Source: Ectobius pallidus
Lineage: Eukaryota > Arthropoda > Insecta > Blattodea > Ectobiidae
DNA length: 64,000 bases
Direction: 5' to 3'
NCBI GenBank assembly: GCA_964059195.1
Contig: CAXKWD010000006.1
Coordinates: forward strand, 136,646,039 to 136,710,038
The translations under genes were made by a program, and so were the position numbers. Shown in pieces: positions 48,280 through 59,359 of the stretch. How positions within the stretch are numbered: position 1 is the stretch's first letter; each line of letters begins with the position of its first letter. Under the pieces are notes generated by a model. The model made no database searches and was not told where the DNA came from. It was given only the letters and a program-made list of their open reading frames with translations.

Positions 48280-50440
48280 ACCAGAAATAGATCTCCATAT
48301 GAACTCAGATGTGACCAACAGACAGTGCCCTGCCTGACGCATATTTACATATTATTCAAATTTTTATTTTCTACCTTTCCGGTCGTATGCTGCTTTTGGC
48401 ATGCATTAATTTGGCAATATCCGGAACTTGACGCACTTCTATCCCAAAATACTCTGCTTCGCAAACATTTATTCTACAGTCCAAGTTCACATTTTATTCA
48501 GTCTACAACTGAGTGTTTTCCCCTCTCTAAATTTGGTGAAAAACTTTTTTACGACGTGCCATGATTTAAGATAATTTACAGATATTGCAAACAACGAGGG
48601 AAGAACGTCGTATTATTAAAAAAAAAGTATTTAGAAATCAAGGGACCTGGCCTGTTAAAATATTAATAAACATTATTTATATGTATAGTCACTTACCAAT
48701 GGACGTGCGAACAGTACACTTCCAATTTCTGTCCTTCCTATCTTTCCAGGTCGACATCATCAACCTTCAATTCGCCAGTCTTTTCTGCTTCTCTTTTGTT
48801 GCTAACTTACACAATTATACACACATGAAGAATGGAAAATAAAACGAACAAAAACACTCACACACAAAAGGAAGTCTTGAAATCATAATCTTATTTGCTA
48901 ATACTTACCAGAAGAAGAATCAAACCAAAAAGGGGAATACCTGTCGTGATAAAACATGGGGACAGGACAGATATAAGGTGAAGGTTATGGGCAGCAGTGG
49001 CTTCGTGTCTGATAATACTACAAGTTACAGTTGACTTTAGAATGGGTCATACATACTGGATGTGAACTGCTTGGTTATTATTTGGTGGCATCAAAATTTT
49101 CTCTCTCTGAACCTGTAAGGTTAAACATCAAGACATGGGAAACTACAGCCTCTTTTCAATTTCAACTATCCATATTACAAAATCAGTTTAATGTGCCGAA
49201 ACGGTGGCTAAATTGTTCCAAATAACAATCACACAATGTCAAAATGGGTGTGAAGTGGGAGTGAATATGATGCAATAAAATGTCGAATTTCAAATTTAGT
49301 TGATTGGAAATGAGACTGCATGGTTAATTCACAGCCAAATACCAGAACAAAACTTACATACTAATGAATAAACAATTCCACAGACAGACTAGGTCTCGTG
49401 AACTCTCATTTGTTTTTATCAGTGCTGCCCTGGCCTATGGCAGAGATCAGGGAGAGCAAAAATAATGTATCAAACTGGTGATAGCGGGGACTATAGTAGA
49501 GGGGATAGGGATCACAGATAATGTACACATGTTAACCAAAGAAGGGAAAACTAAATGAGATAAATCATAGAACAGAAATATATAAGAAGAAGTACTTTAT
49601 GAATAGGCTAACGTTTACAAGACGTGTTTCTTATCTTCACGGTCCTTGACTCATTTAAAAGCACTTTATTCTTTCTTATATATTCCTGCTCTTAGGGATA
49701 TCAACCACTTTTTAGTTTAAATTATGAGCTTTCGCTGATTTTACACCTTTCAACCATCTTCTGTTTATGCAAGTGTTTGGATGAGACCAAATTAGTCTAC
49801 ATTCGAGAACTGCTGCCGAAGAAAAACACATCTTAGTACGAATGGACATTTTCCATACCATTATTTTTAAGTTTCATACCGAAAAAGTCTTTCTAAAGTC
49901 TTTGGAAAAACTAAAATGAAAAGCAGAAGAATCTAACTTGTGTAATGTCAGCGTAGTCAAGTGGCTATTGTAACATAAATATGATTTACTGTTATTTCTA
50001 AAAGATGCAATTTGAAGAAAACGTAGGCCAGTTAACAGTACACTATCTGAGTCCCTTGATATTATCCAGTTGAGCATAAGCATCCTTCGAGTAGACATTC
50101 ATAACATTTTTAATCATTTAGTAGTACACATATAGCACATTACTGATGAAGTTAACTGAGAGTAAAGCCATAAACATAGCAGTATACTTCAGCAGTAAAT
50201 TTACCATATTAGAATTTATTACACAAAAGAAGTTTGGACATCAGAAGATTTGAACGACCTCTTCTGTGTTAAGTTTCTGAATATCCCTGTAAGAAAGCAA
50301 ATAAAAAATACTGGCAGGATCAAAATCAGCGGAATTCATTGATCAGGAATGGAAATACGAAAGGAAGAGATGATCACTATCTGAACGGTTATTTCGCGTT
50401 CGCAGTGATATCCATATCTTTATTCGTACTTCTGTCTGAA
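48280..50440. other. Doa gene region, no exon seen
   Basis: AT-rich sequence with no supported feature. Confidence 0.4.
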
Positions 50441-50452
50441 ACCGAATGCCAA

Positions 50453-50793
50453 GACATTGCCTGCTTTGTATTACTGTATGTACTCCTCATGACTTGTAAC
50501 TTCATTAACAAGCAAATGGGTGAAAATGTTACTTTTAGACATTGCCTGCTTTGCATTACTGTATGTTTCCTCATGACTTGTAACTTCATTAACAAGCAAA
50601 TGAGTGAAAATGTTTCTTTTAGACATTGCCTGCTTTGCATTACTGTATGTATTCCTCATGACTTGTAACTTCATTAACAAGCAAATGGGTGAAAATGTTA
50701 CTTTTAGACATTGCCTGCTTTGCATTACTGTATGTATTCCTCATGACTTGTAACTTCATTAACAAGGAAATGGGTGAAAATGTTTCTTTTAGG
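50453..50793. repeat. 84-85-bp tandem repeat, four copies
   Basis: Units starting GACATTGCCTGCTTTG occur at 50453, 50538, 50622 and 50707, with few differences. Because 84 is divisible by three, long repetitive open frames appear on both strands. They have no protein features and are an effect of the repeat. Confidence 0.93.
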
Positions 50794-51197
50794 CGTTTAT
50801 AGTGTAGCTGCAATACAAATCGTATCTAAGGGGCAATGCACTGCCCTGTAATTAATAAAGTAGAGACCTGTCAATTATGTAGGAAAGTTGTAGAGTAAAT
50901 GTGGTTCTTGAAATCAGAGTTAAGTAAAATAAGCTAAATAGAAGTAATTTTATCAAATGACGCAGGGCAGAACTCACTAAAATTACGGAATAAAGCAATG
51001 AGGCACCAAGCCTAAGAGCCACTGATCGATTCATTTCAAGAAATTCCACTATGGACCGACGCTCAATAAATTAACAAACTAAAATTAAGCTAAGGGCTGA
51101 AAAATATCTCGCATTACTTCATTTTAACACAGAAAATATCCTCCTGAATATGCAGTAGAGGGATTGGCCGGGGCATTAAATAACAAAGAATGTAATT

Positions 51198-51896
51198 TTG
51201 GATTATGCACGTAAGAGTTGGCCAATCATGCGGGTTTCTGCGTCGCGGCGGCCACAGCTCTAACTCCCGAGCGATCGGGAGAAATATCTACGCAAATAAA
51301 GCCGCTAACGGTGTAATAATTCACGTTCTCACAAGTACAGTTAAAATTACAATGAAAACAACCACGTACCTCATCACAAGATATTTTGGAAATGTCCTCT
51401 TGCATTCACACACACTGGTACCTTTTAAGGAAATTTTCTTTCACGCGCATAAGTTCAGCTTCCGAGATGGAGTTAATAATTTCTTTTGTGATATTGTCTT
51501 TAAGTTCTTTTAATGTATGGGGGCTTGAACTTGACATTTTATTTTCAATTTCCCCCATAAATAATAGTCATACATTGTTAGACGAAACTTGAAGAAAATA
51601 TCACAAGAGAAATTAACTCTTATCTCGGAAGCTGAACTTAGGCGGGTGAAAGAAAATTTTCTAAAAAGGTGCCAGTGTTGTGTGGATGCAAGAGGAGGAC
51701 ATTTCCAACATATCTTGTGATGAGGTACATGGTTATTTTCATTATAAATTTTAACTGTAACTGTGATAACCTGAATCATTACGCCGTTGGCGGCTTTCTT
51801 TGCGTAGATATTTCACCCGGACGCTCGGAAGTTAGAGCTGTGGCCGCCGCGACGCAGAAACCCGCACGACTGGCCAACTCTTACGTGAAACGCACT
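51198..51896. mobile_element. Tc1/mariner-type foldback element, uninterrupted copy
   Basis: Its inverted arms match the element at 7753-9582 over their length (for example AAGTTCAGCTTCCGAGAT and its complement). The right end reads CACTG then TA at 51897-51898. The left terminus has lost the CAGTG word. It is about 700 bp and noncoding, and shows what the copy at 7753 looked like before the hAT insertion. Confidence 0.82.
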
Positions 51897-52252
51897 GTAG
51901 CACACTTGCTGTGTTTTGTTGCTTAACTGAGGAAACATAAATACAGATAGTACTAACATTATGGTGAACAGCTGACTTCAGTTTCTCTCTCTCAAGGTTG
52001 CCTGAGTTGTTACGTTTAATTTACGACTTTTACTACAGAAATTGTTCACGAAAGTTAATAATCTTTCGGAAAGGTACTGTTCGAGTGTGTTCACTCTGAT
52101 TTCTAATCCGAATCTCTGGTAAAAATACATTTTCAACCCATTTGGTATTAAGTACATGAGGGAGGCACTGCTATGGTGGTAGTTGAATTGTTTAGTCGAA
52201 TGAGGAAGTTAGCTGGGATAAGTCGTAGTGACCATCCGGTGGGAGTACTCAC

Positions 52253-52454
52253 CTGACTGGACGAATAGGAGCGGCGACTTTGATCGAGATTTTCACGGTG
52301 TCGATGGGAGTGACCCCCATGCCCACCATGATGCCGATGCCTATGTTGCCGACGGTGATTACTGGATGTTGGTGACCGTCGATGGCTCCGTTTGTACCTG
52401 CGCTCTGCACTAGTACCACGCTCATGCTGCCGTGACCGCTGGGCTCTTTCATTA
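52253..52454 (-). CDS. Doa: Doa RS/His-rich N-terminal exon
   Basis: A 202-bp internal exon lies between a strong acceptor (TTGCCTTTGCAG) and donor CAG|GTGAGT. After one base of a split codon, 67 codons read NERAQRSRQHERG, then RRYKRSHRRSPTSS, HRHRHHGGHGGHSHRHR and QSRRSYSSSQ. Arg/Ser dipeptides mixed with His runs are typical of CLK-kinase N-termini, which bind SR proteins and keep the enzyme in the nucleus. It leaves in phase 0, so it can join shared exon 1 to give [18 protein letters not shown]. It has no in-frame ATG; the true start lies further upstream and was not found. Confidence 0.8.
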
Positions 52455-52459
52455 CTGCA

Positions 52460-54375
52460 AAGGCAACGACAACCATGCGCCCCGCTTTATCAAAAGAGCT
52501 CTTACATTTATATTTAAATTTTGCAAAATGCCGCGTAGTCGGTTATGTAGCTATCCGGTTATAGAATCCGAAACAACGGGTTTCATAATCGGAATCCCGA
52601 CTACCGCGATTTTTCTTCCGAGAAAACAAACTGTATTTGGTCGTTATCTAGATTCTTTTCGAAAATTTGCCCAAGCTATCCCATCTGAAGATAACAGGGT
52701 ATGCTAAAAAGTACAGAAGTCTTAAAGGAATATTTATATCATTTACATATTACACTGTAAAATGAAATGTGAAATAAAGAAATTAGAACACTTTGCGGCT
52801 AGAGAGAGCGATTCAGCTTTTTTTTAACTGGGGGAGGGGTCAAATCGGTTTTCTATAATTGACACTTTACGATTACACTAATAAAACTGATTCTGCATAG
52901 CTGCATTTAATGAAAGTGTGTTAATTAATTAATCAGAATAATAATAATAATATGCAGTAATTTGTAGGATTAGATTTGGTACAGTAAGATAAATAAAGGA
53001 AGTTTTATAATGCTTGAAGACAAGAAAACGATATAGATAACGATCAAATACTGACTGAATATCATCAGTTTCTGAATTAAAATTTATCCAGGTGGCAATA
53101 ATGGTTTTATCAAATACTTCAGTAGTTTAACTGATAGGAAATCGAGCCTTGGCTCATTAGAAAACACATCTTAACCTGGGGTACATCCCATAAATACTGA
53201 AGAATCAAGATCGTGTGTTTCGTTATAGGTAGGCCGAATTTCAAACAGCGCCGTGGACCGTCTGTGCTAGTTTCCATAATCCAAGAAGACTTTATTTCGA
53301 TTAACAGCTTTGAAACATTTACTAGAAGGCGATTTCGATTGAAACCCCACAATGTAACATATATTCGTACCTCATTTAATAAAAAATATTCAATTAAGTC
53401 CTTATTCATTTTACAAACCTTCCCCAATTGAGTCATTCTGGAGTTCAAATTATTTTTAGTTCCAAATTATTTACAGCTTGCTGAACTAAAACTAGTTATA
53501 TTTCTTGTATATTTTTTTCACATTGGAAACTCATCACAGTAAAGGAGGTAAGACAAGCAGGAAGGAGAAGAAAAAAACCGTTCAAACACCATGCCAGAAC
53601 TAAACACTGCATAACATAGTAAATTCAAAAATTAATATTGTAACTCTATCCAGCGGCACAGCAACTACTATACGCCAGAAAAATCCCTTTGAACTGTAGT
53701 AACAGACCTTACAATATCGACAATGACTAACTCTTTAATACTGAATTTTACTACCTGTTGTCCTTTTGCTGTTTCTTGATTAGACTTCTACAATATTCAA
53801 ACCCATATCCAAGGCGAGATCGAACCTACAGTCTTTATCACTAGGATTTCGGATCTTTAGCCATTGCAACTAAGTAGACCTGTTAATCATGACATCATGC
53901 ACATTCAAAGATATTATGATTCGATTAGAGTAGTCCCATATTTTATCAACGGAAGTGGGACTAGAACCGGGCGCATCCCACCTCTGACGATATTTGCGGA
54001 ATTACCTGACGCAATGGTCCCGAATTAATAAAATCTTGTTTCAATATTAGCAAAAAATTCTGACCTTCCTCTATCCTTTGATGTTGGATACATCCATGTT
54101 ATCTCTAACTTCCAACAACTGGAATATGACATCGAAAATAGATCAGTTTCAATTTAATTACATTTCATTTCAATACACGATTTATAATGGGCATGCTGTT
54201 ATAGAAATGTATATGAAATGTAGGACTATTTGATGAATAATTGGAGAAATTCGAAATACTAAATGAAAATTTGTTTGTGACGCAGTTTCCCAACGGGGGT
54301 TTGCTATGAATCGATACAAGCTTGCAACCGAAATCGATATACAGAGAAAGGTGTGACAGGGCTCAGAGATAGCAG
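52460..54375. other. Unassigned sequence upstream of the RS exon
   Basis: An exon ending in phase 2 must supply the RS exon, but none was recognised here or further right. A minus-strand open frame near 53436-53119 has about 105 codons with no known family. A tRNA-like remnant lies near 53805-53885. Confidence 0.4.
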
Positions 54376-54385
54376 GGATTGTGCC

Positions 54386-54809
54386 CAGGGTGGCCAGACG
54401 TCCGGATTTTGGCCGGACTGTAAGGCTTTTTGCTAAGCAGTCCTCCATCCGGCGCGGCTTTATGCCGGACGTTGATTTGTCCCCCTTTTCGAGACTCCGA
54501 TGGATCGGTAAAGCGTATTAATAAAATTTGTTCTCGGAAGAGTGTAATTCCATGTATAAGGAATTCCTGACCAACAAAAACCTCCTGCGGAGGGCAAACA
54601 AAGGGCAAAAATATAAATAGAGATGAAAATCCTTTTTTTGCAGTGTATAATCATTTATTTTATATAAATGCAGTTATTAAGTCTGAAATTAGTCAGGATT
54701 ATACCATGTAATATCTGCTGTCCAGCCGTCCATGCCCGAAGTTTTATACTATGCTAGATTACCGAAGAAGTGTGTCCTCCTTTCTGACATTTTAGAAATG
54801 GCCACCCTA
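54386..54809. mobile_element. hAT-type MITE with CAGGGTGGCCA termini
   Basis: The left end CAGGGTGGCCAGACG and the right end (minus strand) TAGGGTGGCCATTTC are inverted repeats. A perfect 8-bp target duplication ATTGTGCC flanks them (54378-54385 and 54810-54817). The 424-bp element is noncoding. Confidence 0.9.
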
Positions 54810-54819
54810 ATTGTGCCTG

Positions 54820-57050
54820 TTAAGAACTTACTTTGCGAAGAATATCTGCTATGCATATTGTGTGGGTATTAATTCCGGATGGAGCTGAGAAATGTATAGG
54901 ATACTTGCGTTCTGACTGAAAGATAACGAAACGATATTTTCCACACATCCTGTTACACGAATACACTGCTGACGTCTATTATTTCACTGCATGTAGCCCA
55001 CAACATATTACTAAAAATTATTTTTTTAAATTACGTAGAAAATTCCGTTTAAAGATAATGGACAGTTGGGAGACTGACACTAATATGAACTACTATCAGC
55101 TTGAAATTGTTTCCTATTTTGAAAATACAGGACAATGGGTAATTCCTGGGGTTCTTGCTGAACTGTACTAAAGTGGGTCTGTTTTACATAGGCCTAATAG
55201 TTGAAAAAGAGAGATACTCGTTCTTCTATCAGCAATAGTAGCCATGTCTACAGTTCCTGATCAAAGAACTCACTGTTAAAAGAAAACTGCACTAAGGGGA
55301 AATTCAGCTGAGGATAAGCATAGGCTTGTCAGAAGTTAAAATCTAACAGGCCTAACACAATACGTATTCAAGTTCAAGCTGTGATCATCCGATAAGAACA
55401 CGACAGGTCGTTTCGAAAGTTCCTCCCACTAACACAATTTAATTTGGACAGCATTACACACATCTTTCACATTTTCAAAGTGATTCTACGTCTATAGTTC
55501 GCCAGCTTCAGGCATTCGTAAAGGATGAATAGTCTGTTGTTTTGATGAATCTATATACTGGAAATTTAGGCCTGGCTCAACTATAAAACCCACTTTGATT
55601 TACGCCATAAAGAAACCGGCTTGGCCTCTGCTATATCTAAGATAATCTTTCGAAAATATTAATACTAGACAATGTAGGTATGTTATAATAATCTCACTTG
55701 TATTTTACTTTTGGCGATTCAGAAACCTGTTCCACGGAGCTAGAGGAAAAACAGCATCCCATCACAACCATATTAATACACAAACAACACACAAACTGAA
55801 GTTATGATAAGCCAGAAAGGAAACACATCCCTTATTTTCTGTGTTGGATCCCCACCCACTTCCCTAGCCAAAGCCGCTTCCGCACGTCTTCCTACGGGAA
55901 TTATCACAATTGGTCTTCCCGGTAAAGGTTGGGAAAGAGAATTTACTCCTACGGGAATATCTCTTACCAATATAATGACGTTTGTACTGAATTCCTTCAC
56001 ATTAATCTATAATATAAACTGGAAAAAACACGAACTGAGTTTCAATGCAATGAAACATATTTAACTGAATACCTCGAAACGACTGTTCTGCGCTACAAGT
56101 CGGAAAGTCACGGGTTCGATTTCAGACGACGCAATTGGGAATAATAATTGGCCTTACTCTTATGACAAGGGGCCGAGTCACATTTTGAAAAATCAGTACA
56201 CTAGTCTAAAACGTAGGCCTACATACCTTTTCTGTCATCTAGGCCTTCCTTTCCCACTATTTAGTTATGATGATTGCGTAAAACAAATAAAAAAAATATA
56301 TAGCGATAATTCAAACTGGAAAAGTAAATATACCAAAACATTCCCATTAAACTTGTTTTCGAACAAGTTTCCACTGACTGAGACATTGGATTAGGCCATA
56401 TAAGGCGAACAAATTTCAAGGGCAACACATTAATTGTACCATTACATAGTAACTCTTACGTTCTAATCGTCTTTCACACGTCAACTTGTATAAGGAACAT
56501 ACATTAATTATCCGCGAGTTAGGAAGCAAACGTATTTCCATGAACATTTTCTAATCGTTATAATGTCTGGCTCACGTTCCTATACAAATCAATCGTTACA
56601 CTAGGATTAAACTTTACCACCACCAATATTCGATACATATTACAGGCCTAATGCTAAATATCCGAAAATATAATTAATTACGCTGCTAGGAAAAATTGGC
56701 ACATACAATTTACTTCCCACACCCTAGCATAAATCAAGAAGCGAGAACTCCTATGTATTATTTTATTCGTTTTCACGGATCTTGCTGATGACAGTTTTAT
56801 TTCTAAAATTATTTTGGTAATGTAAAAATACATAATAACGGTATTTAATAATGACTATCTTTAAGATGAGCGATTTAAGCAGTTAGTAAGTACAATTTTA
56901 CTAATGCTATTAAAGAGAAATTTCGACGTACCGTACTTCCTGTCGAATACTCCGAAAATATGTAACTTGAATAATAATTAAGAATTATTCGATATCGAAT
57001 TTTACAGTCACTGGTAACTGGGCATAGGTAAAGACTCCATGGCAATGGTA
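54820..57050. other. Unassigned AT-rich sequence
   Basis: Open frames on both strands near 55775-56060 (plus strand: LPTGIITIGLPGKGWEREF) match no family I recognise. A tRNA-like SINE head is at 56085-56185. No host exon is seen. Confidence 0.4.
56085..56185 (+). mobile_element. tRNA-like SINE head
   Basis: The B-box-like GGGTTCGATTTCAG at 56114, preceded by CTGTTCTGCGCTACAAGTCG, resembles the heads of insect SINEs. No 3' end or target duplication could be fixed. Confidence 0.4.
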
Positions 57051-57059
57051 ATAGACAAT

Positions 57060-57860
57060 TTCCAAGCAAATTAAAGCAATATTATTTGTTGTATGGAAAC
57101 CGGAGGTTACACGAGCCTGCCATATAACCCTATTCTGTGCTAACTCCAGCCAACTATCTCTGGAAAATACTACTTCCCTTAAATGTATTCCTATATTGTC
57201 CTCCCACCTACGTTTAGGTCTTCCAAGAGGTCGTTTTCCTTCAATATTTTTTACATGTATTTCTTCCCCCATTCGCGCAATATGTCCACAGCCCATTTCA
57301 TCCTCCGTGATTTAATTACCCACACTAAATTCGGTAAGAGTACAGGTTATGATATTCGTCATTATGCAGTCCCCGTTTTCATCTCTCTTATGATCGAATA
57401 TTTTCGTAAGCGCACTGTTTTCGATCACACTCAGAATGTTTTTCCCGAAGAGTAAGTGGCCATGTCTCACACCCATATAATAAAATCGGCAGGATAATTA
57501 TTTTATTACAAATTTTTATTTTTAGATTCCTAGAAAGAAGGGAAGATAAAAGTTTCTGAATTGCACAAAAGCAAGAATTTCCTGATTTTAGTCGATACTT
57601 AACTTCTGCAATTGCTTCCAGATATTTCAATGTCTCAACTTGTTCGAATGCATTACCTGCTGTTCTAATATTTTTATAGTACATTATTTTTACATTTCAT
57701 GAGCATATACTTATTCTTTTCCACAGTAATTAAAAAATCCAACATTCCTGCAGGCAAACATAATTTGCATAAGCTAAGATCGGGCGACTGCCATTTAATT
57801 CTAGACCAAATTTTTAAATGATAACCTAAGATATTTATTTTTCTGCCTTTACCCAAGTGA
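57060..57860 (-). mobile_element. LINE remnant, reverse transcriptase C-terminal region
   Basis: Minus-strand frames read EKNKYMLMKCKNNV, VETLKYLEAIAEVKY, LPILLYGCETWPLTLREKHS, MGCGHIARMGEE, EGKRPLGRPKRRWEDNIG and DSWLELAQNR, in that order. This is the familiar C-terminal part of RTE/Jockey-like non-LTR retrotransposons (LYGCETW, GRPRRRWEDNI, WIDLAQDR). Frameshifts separate the pieces, so it is dead. Confidence 0.88.
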
Positions 57861-57869
57861 GGTGTTTAA

Positions 57870-58920
57870 CTGTGAAGACTGTGGAAATTGCCTGATTTAC
57901 TAATTAGTCCGCAATTTTTAATTTAAATTGTTGCAGTTTAAAATGAAATTACAGGTTTTTCTTAGAACCGCTCCCATTCAGACTACCATTAGCGCTAAAG
58001 AATTCAAGTCACATAGGAAGAAAGAATACATTATAGCGAAGGCACTAACTCTTAATCGATCTAAACTGACCTTCCACTTACAACATATTCCAGGATTAAG
58101 ACTACAAAAAAGTTCTGTATTAAAATATAGGACATAAACGAATGAACTGTAAGCAAATTCGAGCAACTCTAATGGGAATTCTAATTCCCAAGGCTCTGAG
58201 TGCGAACAATACTGAACTTGCCTCCAGCAACGAATTTTGGAGAGATTCCATAATTTCCGTCGAAATAATACGCTCTTTAATATTTTTCACGATTAGCCCA
58301 ACAACTTGTTTACAACAGCGTAAAAAAGAAAACATTTTCTGATTGAAGAGTTCTCCAGTTTAGTTACTGCAAGCACACAATATGCAATCTACCTTGAATG
58401 TTATGTTTATTACCAGGATCACACTGCAGGTGTATAGTAGAACTCACCTTGTATGATCATGATTTCATCGCCCTTGCACCCAAGTGTTTTTCTCTCACTA
58501 GTGTAAAAGGGGAGGGATAAACGATAATGCAATGACGATCATGGCAATGAGCGAAATGTCATTAGGTCTACTTAATAATCATGAAACAGCTGCGATTGGA
58601 ATTAGTCATCTAGTGGTACAAAAAATAAAACCGACTATTATGATTAATCACTTGTTTCTTTTCAAGTTGGCATTATGAATAAGGCCAGCATTTCTTTTAG
58701 TTCCGTGGGTATTAATCTGAGTATATAAAATACAAAGTCGTGATTTTTTTTATATTTTATTTTTTATTATTATCTTTATTAAACAACATGCTCCATTGCA
58801 ATGCAGCAATACTACATGCATTCCTTTTATCTTAACTACTCAAAAATATCTACATATGTACACTTATAAATATTATCCTGAATTATGTATTTGGTTTGTT
58901 TGTAGAGCTTAAAAATTTAT
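57870..58920. other. Unassigned AT-rich sequence
   Basis: No coding exon or repeat could be supported. Confidence 0.4.
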
Positions 58921-58929
58921 TTTGTTCAC

Positions 58930-59350
58930 AAATTGTACGAATTGCTTTAGATTTTTTTTTGTATCAGTTCACTTTTCTCAACGGGCCAACACTTAAAAGT
59001 TTCCAAGATGTGCTTTCTGAATTGAGCTCTTTCCGAGTTCAGTAGTTCACACTCCCACAGTAAGTGGTCCACTCATTGCGAATTTCTGGTACACACGCAA
59101 GTTGAATCTTCCTTAATTTTAAAACGGTGAAAATATTCGCCAAACCTACCATGCCCTGTCAACATAGCTGTGATATTGTGGTTTAACCTCAGGGATTTGT
59201 GTAGTCTGTGTTTCACGGTTGGAAAATATGATTTTGTTGTTCTTCCATTTACCGTTTCGCGCGGATATCTGAACTTGTTTCTTAATTTGTGAAAATTGTT
59301 TTGTGGAATTCCCAGCTTTCGTGTCTGATTCAGTCTCAATCATGGTCAAA
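58930..59350 (-). mobile_element. R1-group LINE remnant, C-terminal (RNase H-adjacent) region
   Basis: The minus strand reads YFPTVKHRLHKSLRLN, TAMLTGHGRFGEYFHRFKI, CVCTRNSQ, a stop, then VDHLLWECELLNSERAQFRK. The TGHG..YLHRFKI..D..C.C....VDHLI..C pattern is the C-terminal zinc-knuckle region of R1-type retrotransposons. The internal stop and lost cysteine spacing show decay. Confidence 0.8.
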
Positions 59351-59359
59351 CGGTTGCAC

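Noticed and set aside
50389..50725. Repetitive membrane-like proteins on both strands
   Set aside because: They come from an 84-85-bp tandem repeat read in phase and lack initiation or splice context.
51205..51779. Protein-coding frames in the foldback element
   Set aside because: They occur in mirrored pairs because of the inverted arms and match no protein family.
52228..52476. Longer open frames on both strands over the RS exon (Val/Gly/Ile-rich minus, Asp/His-rich plus)
   Set aside because: The frame set by the splice sites and CLK-like composition is a different one.
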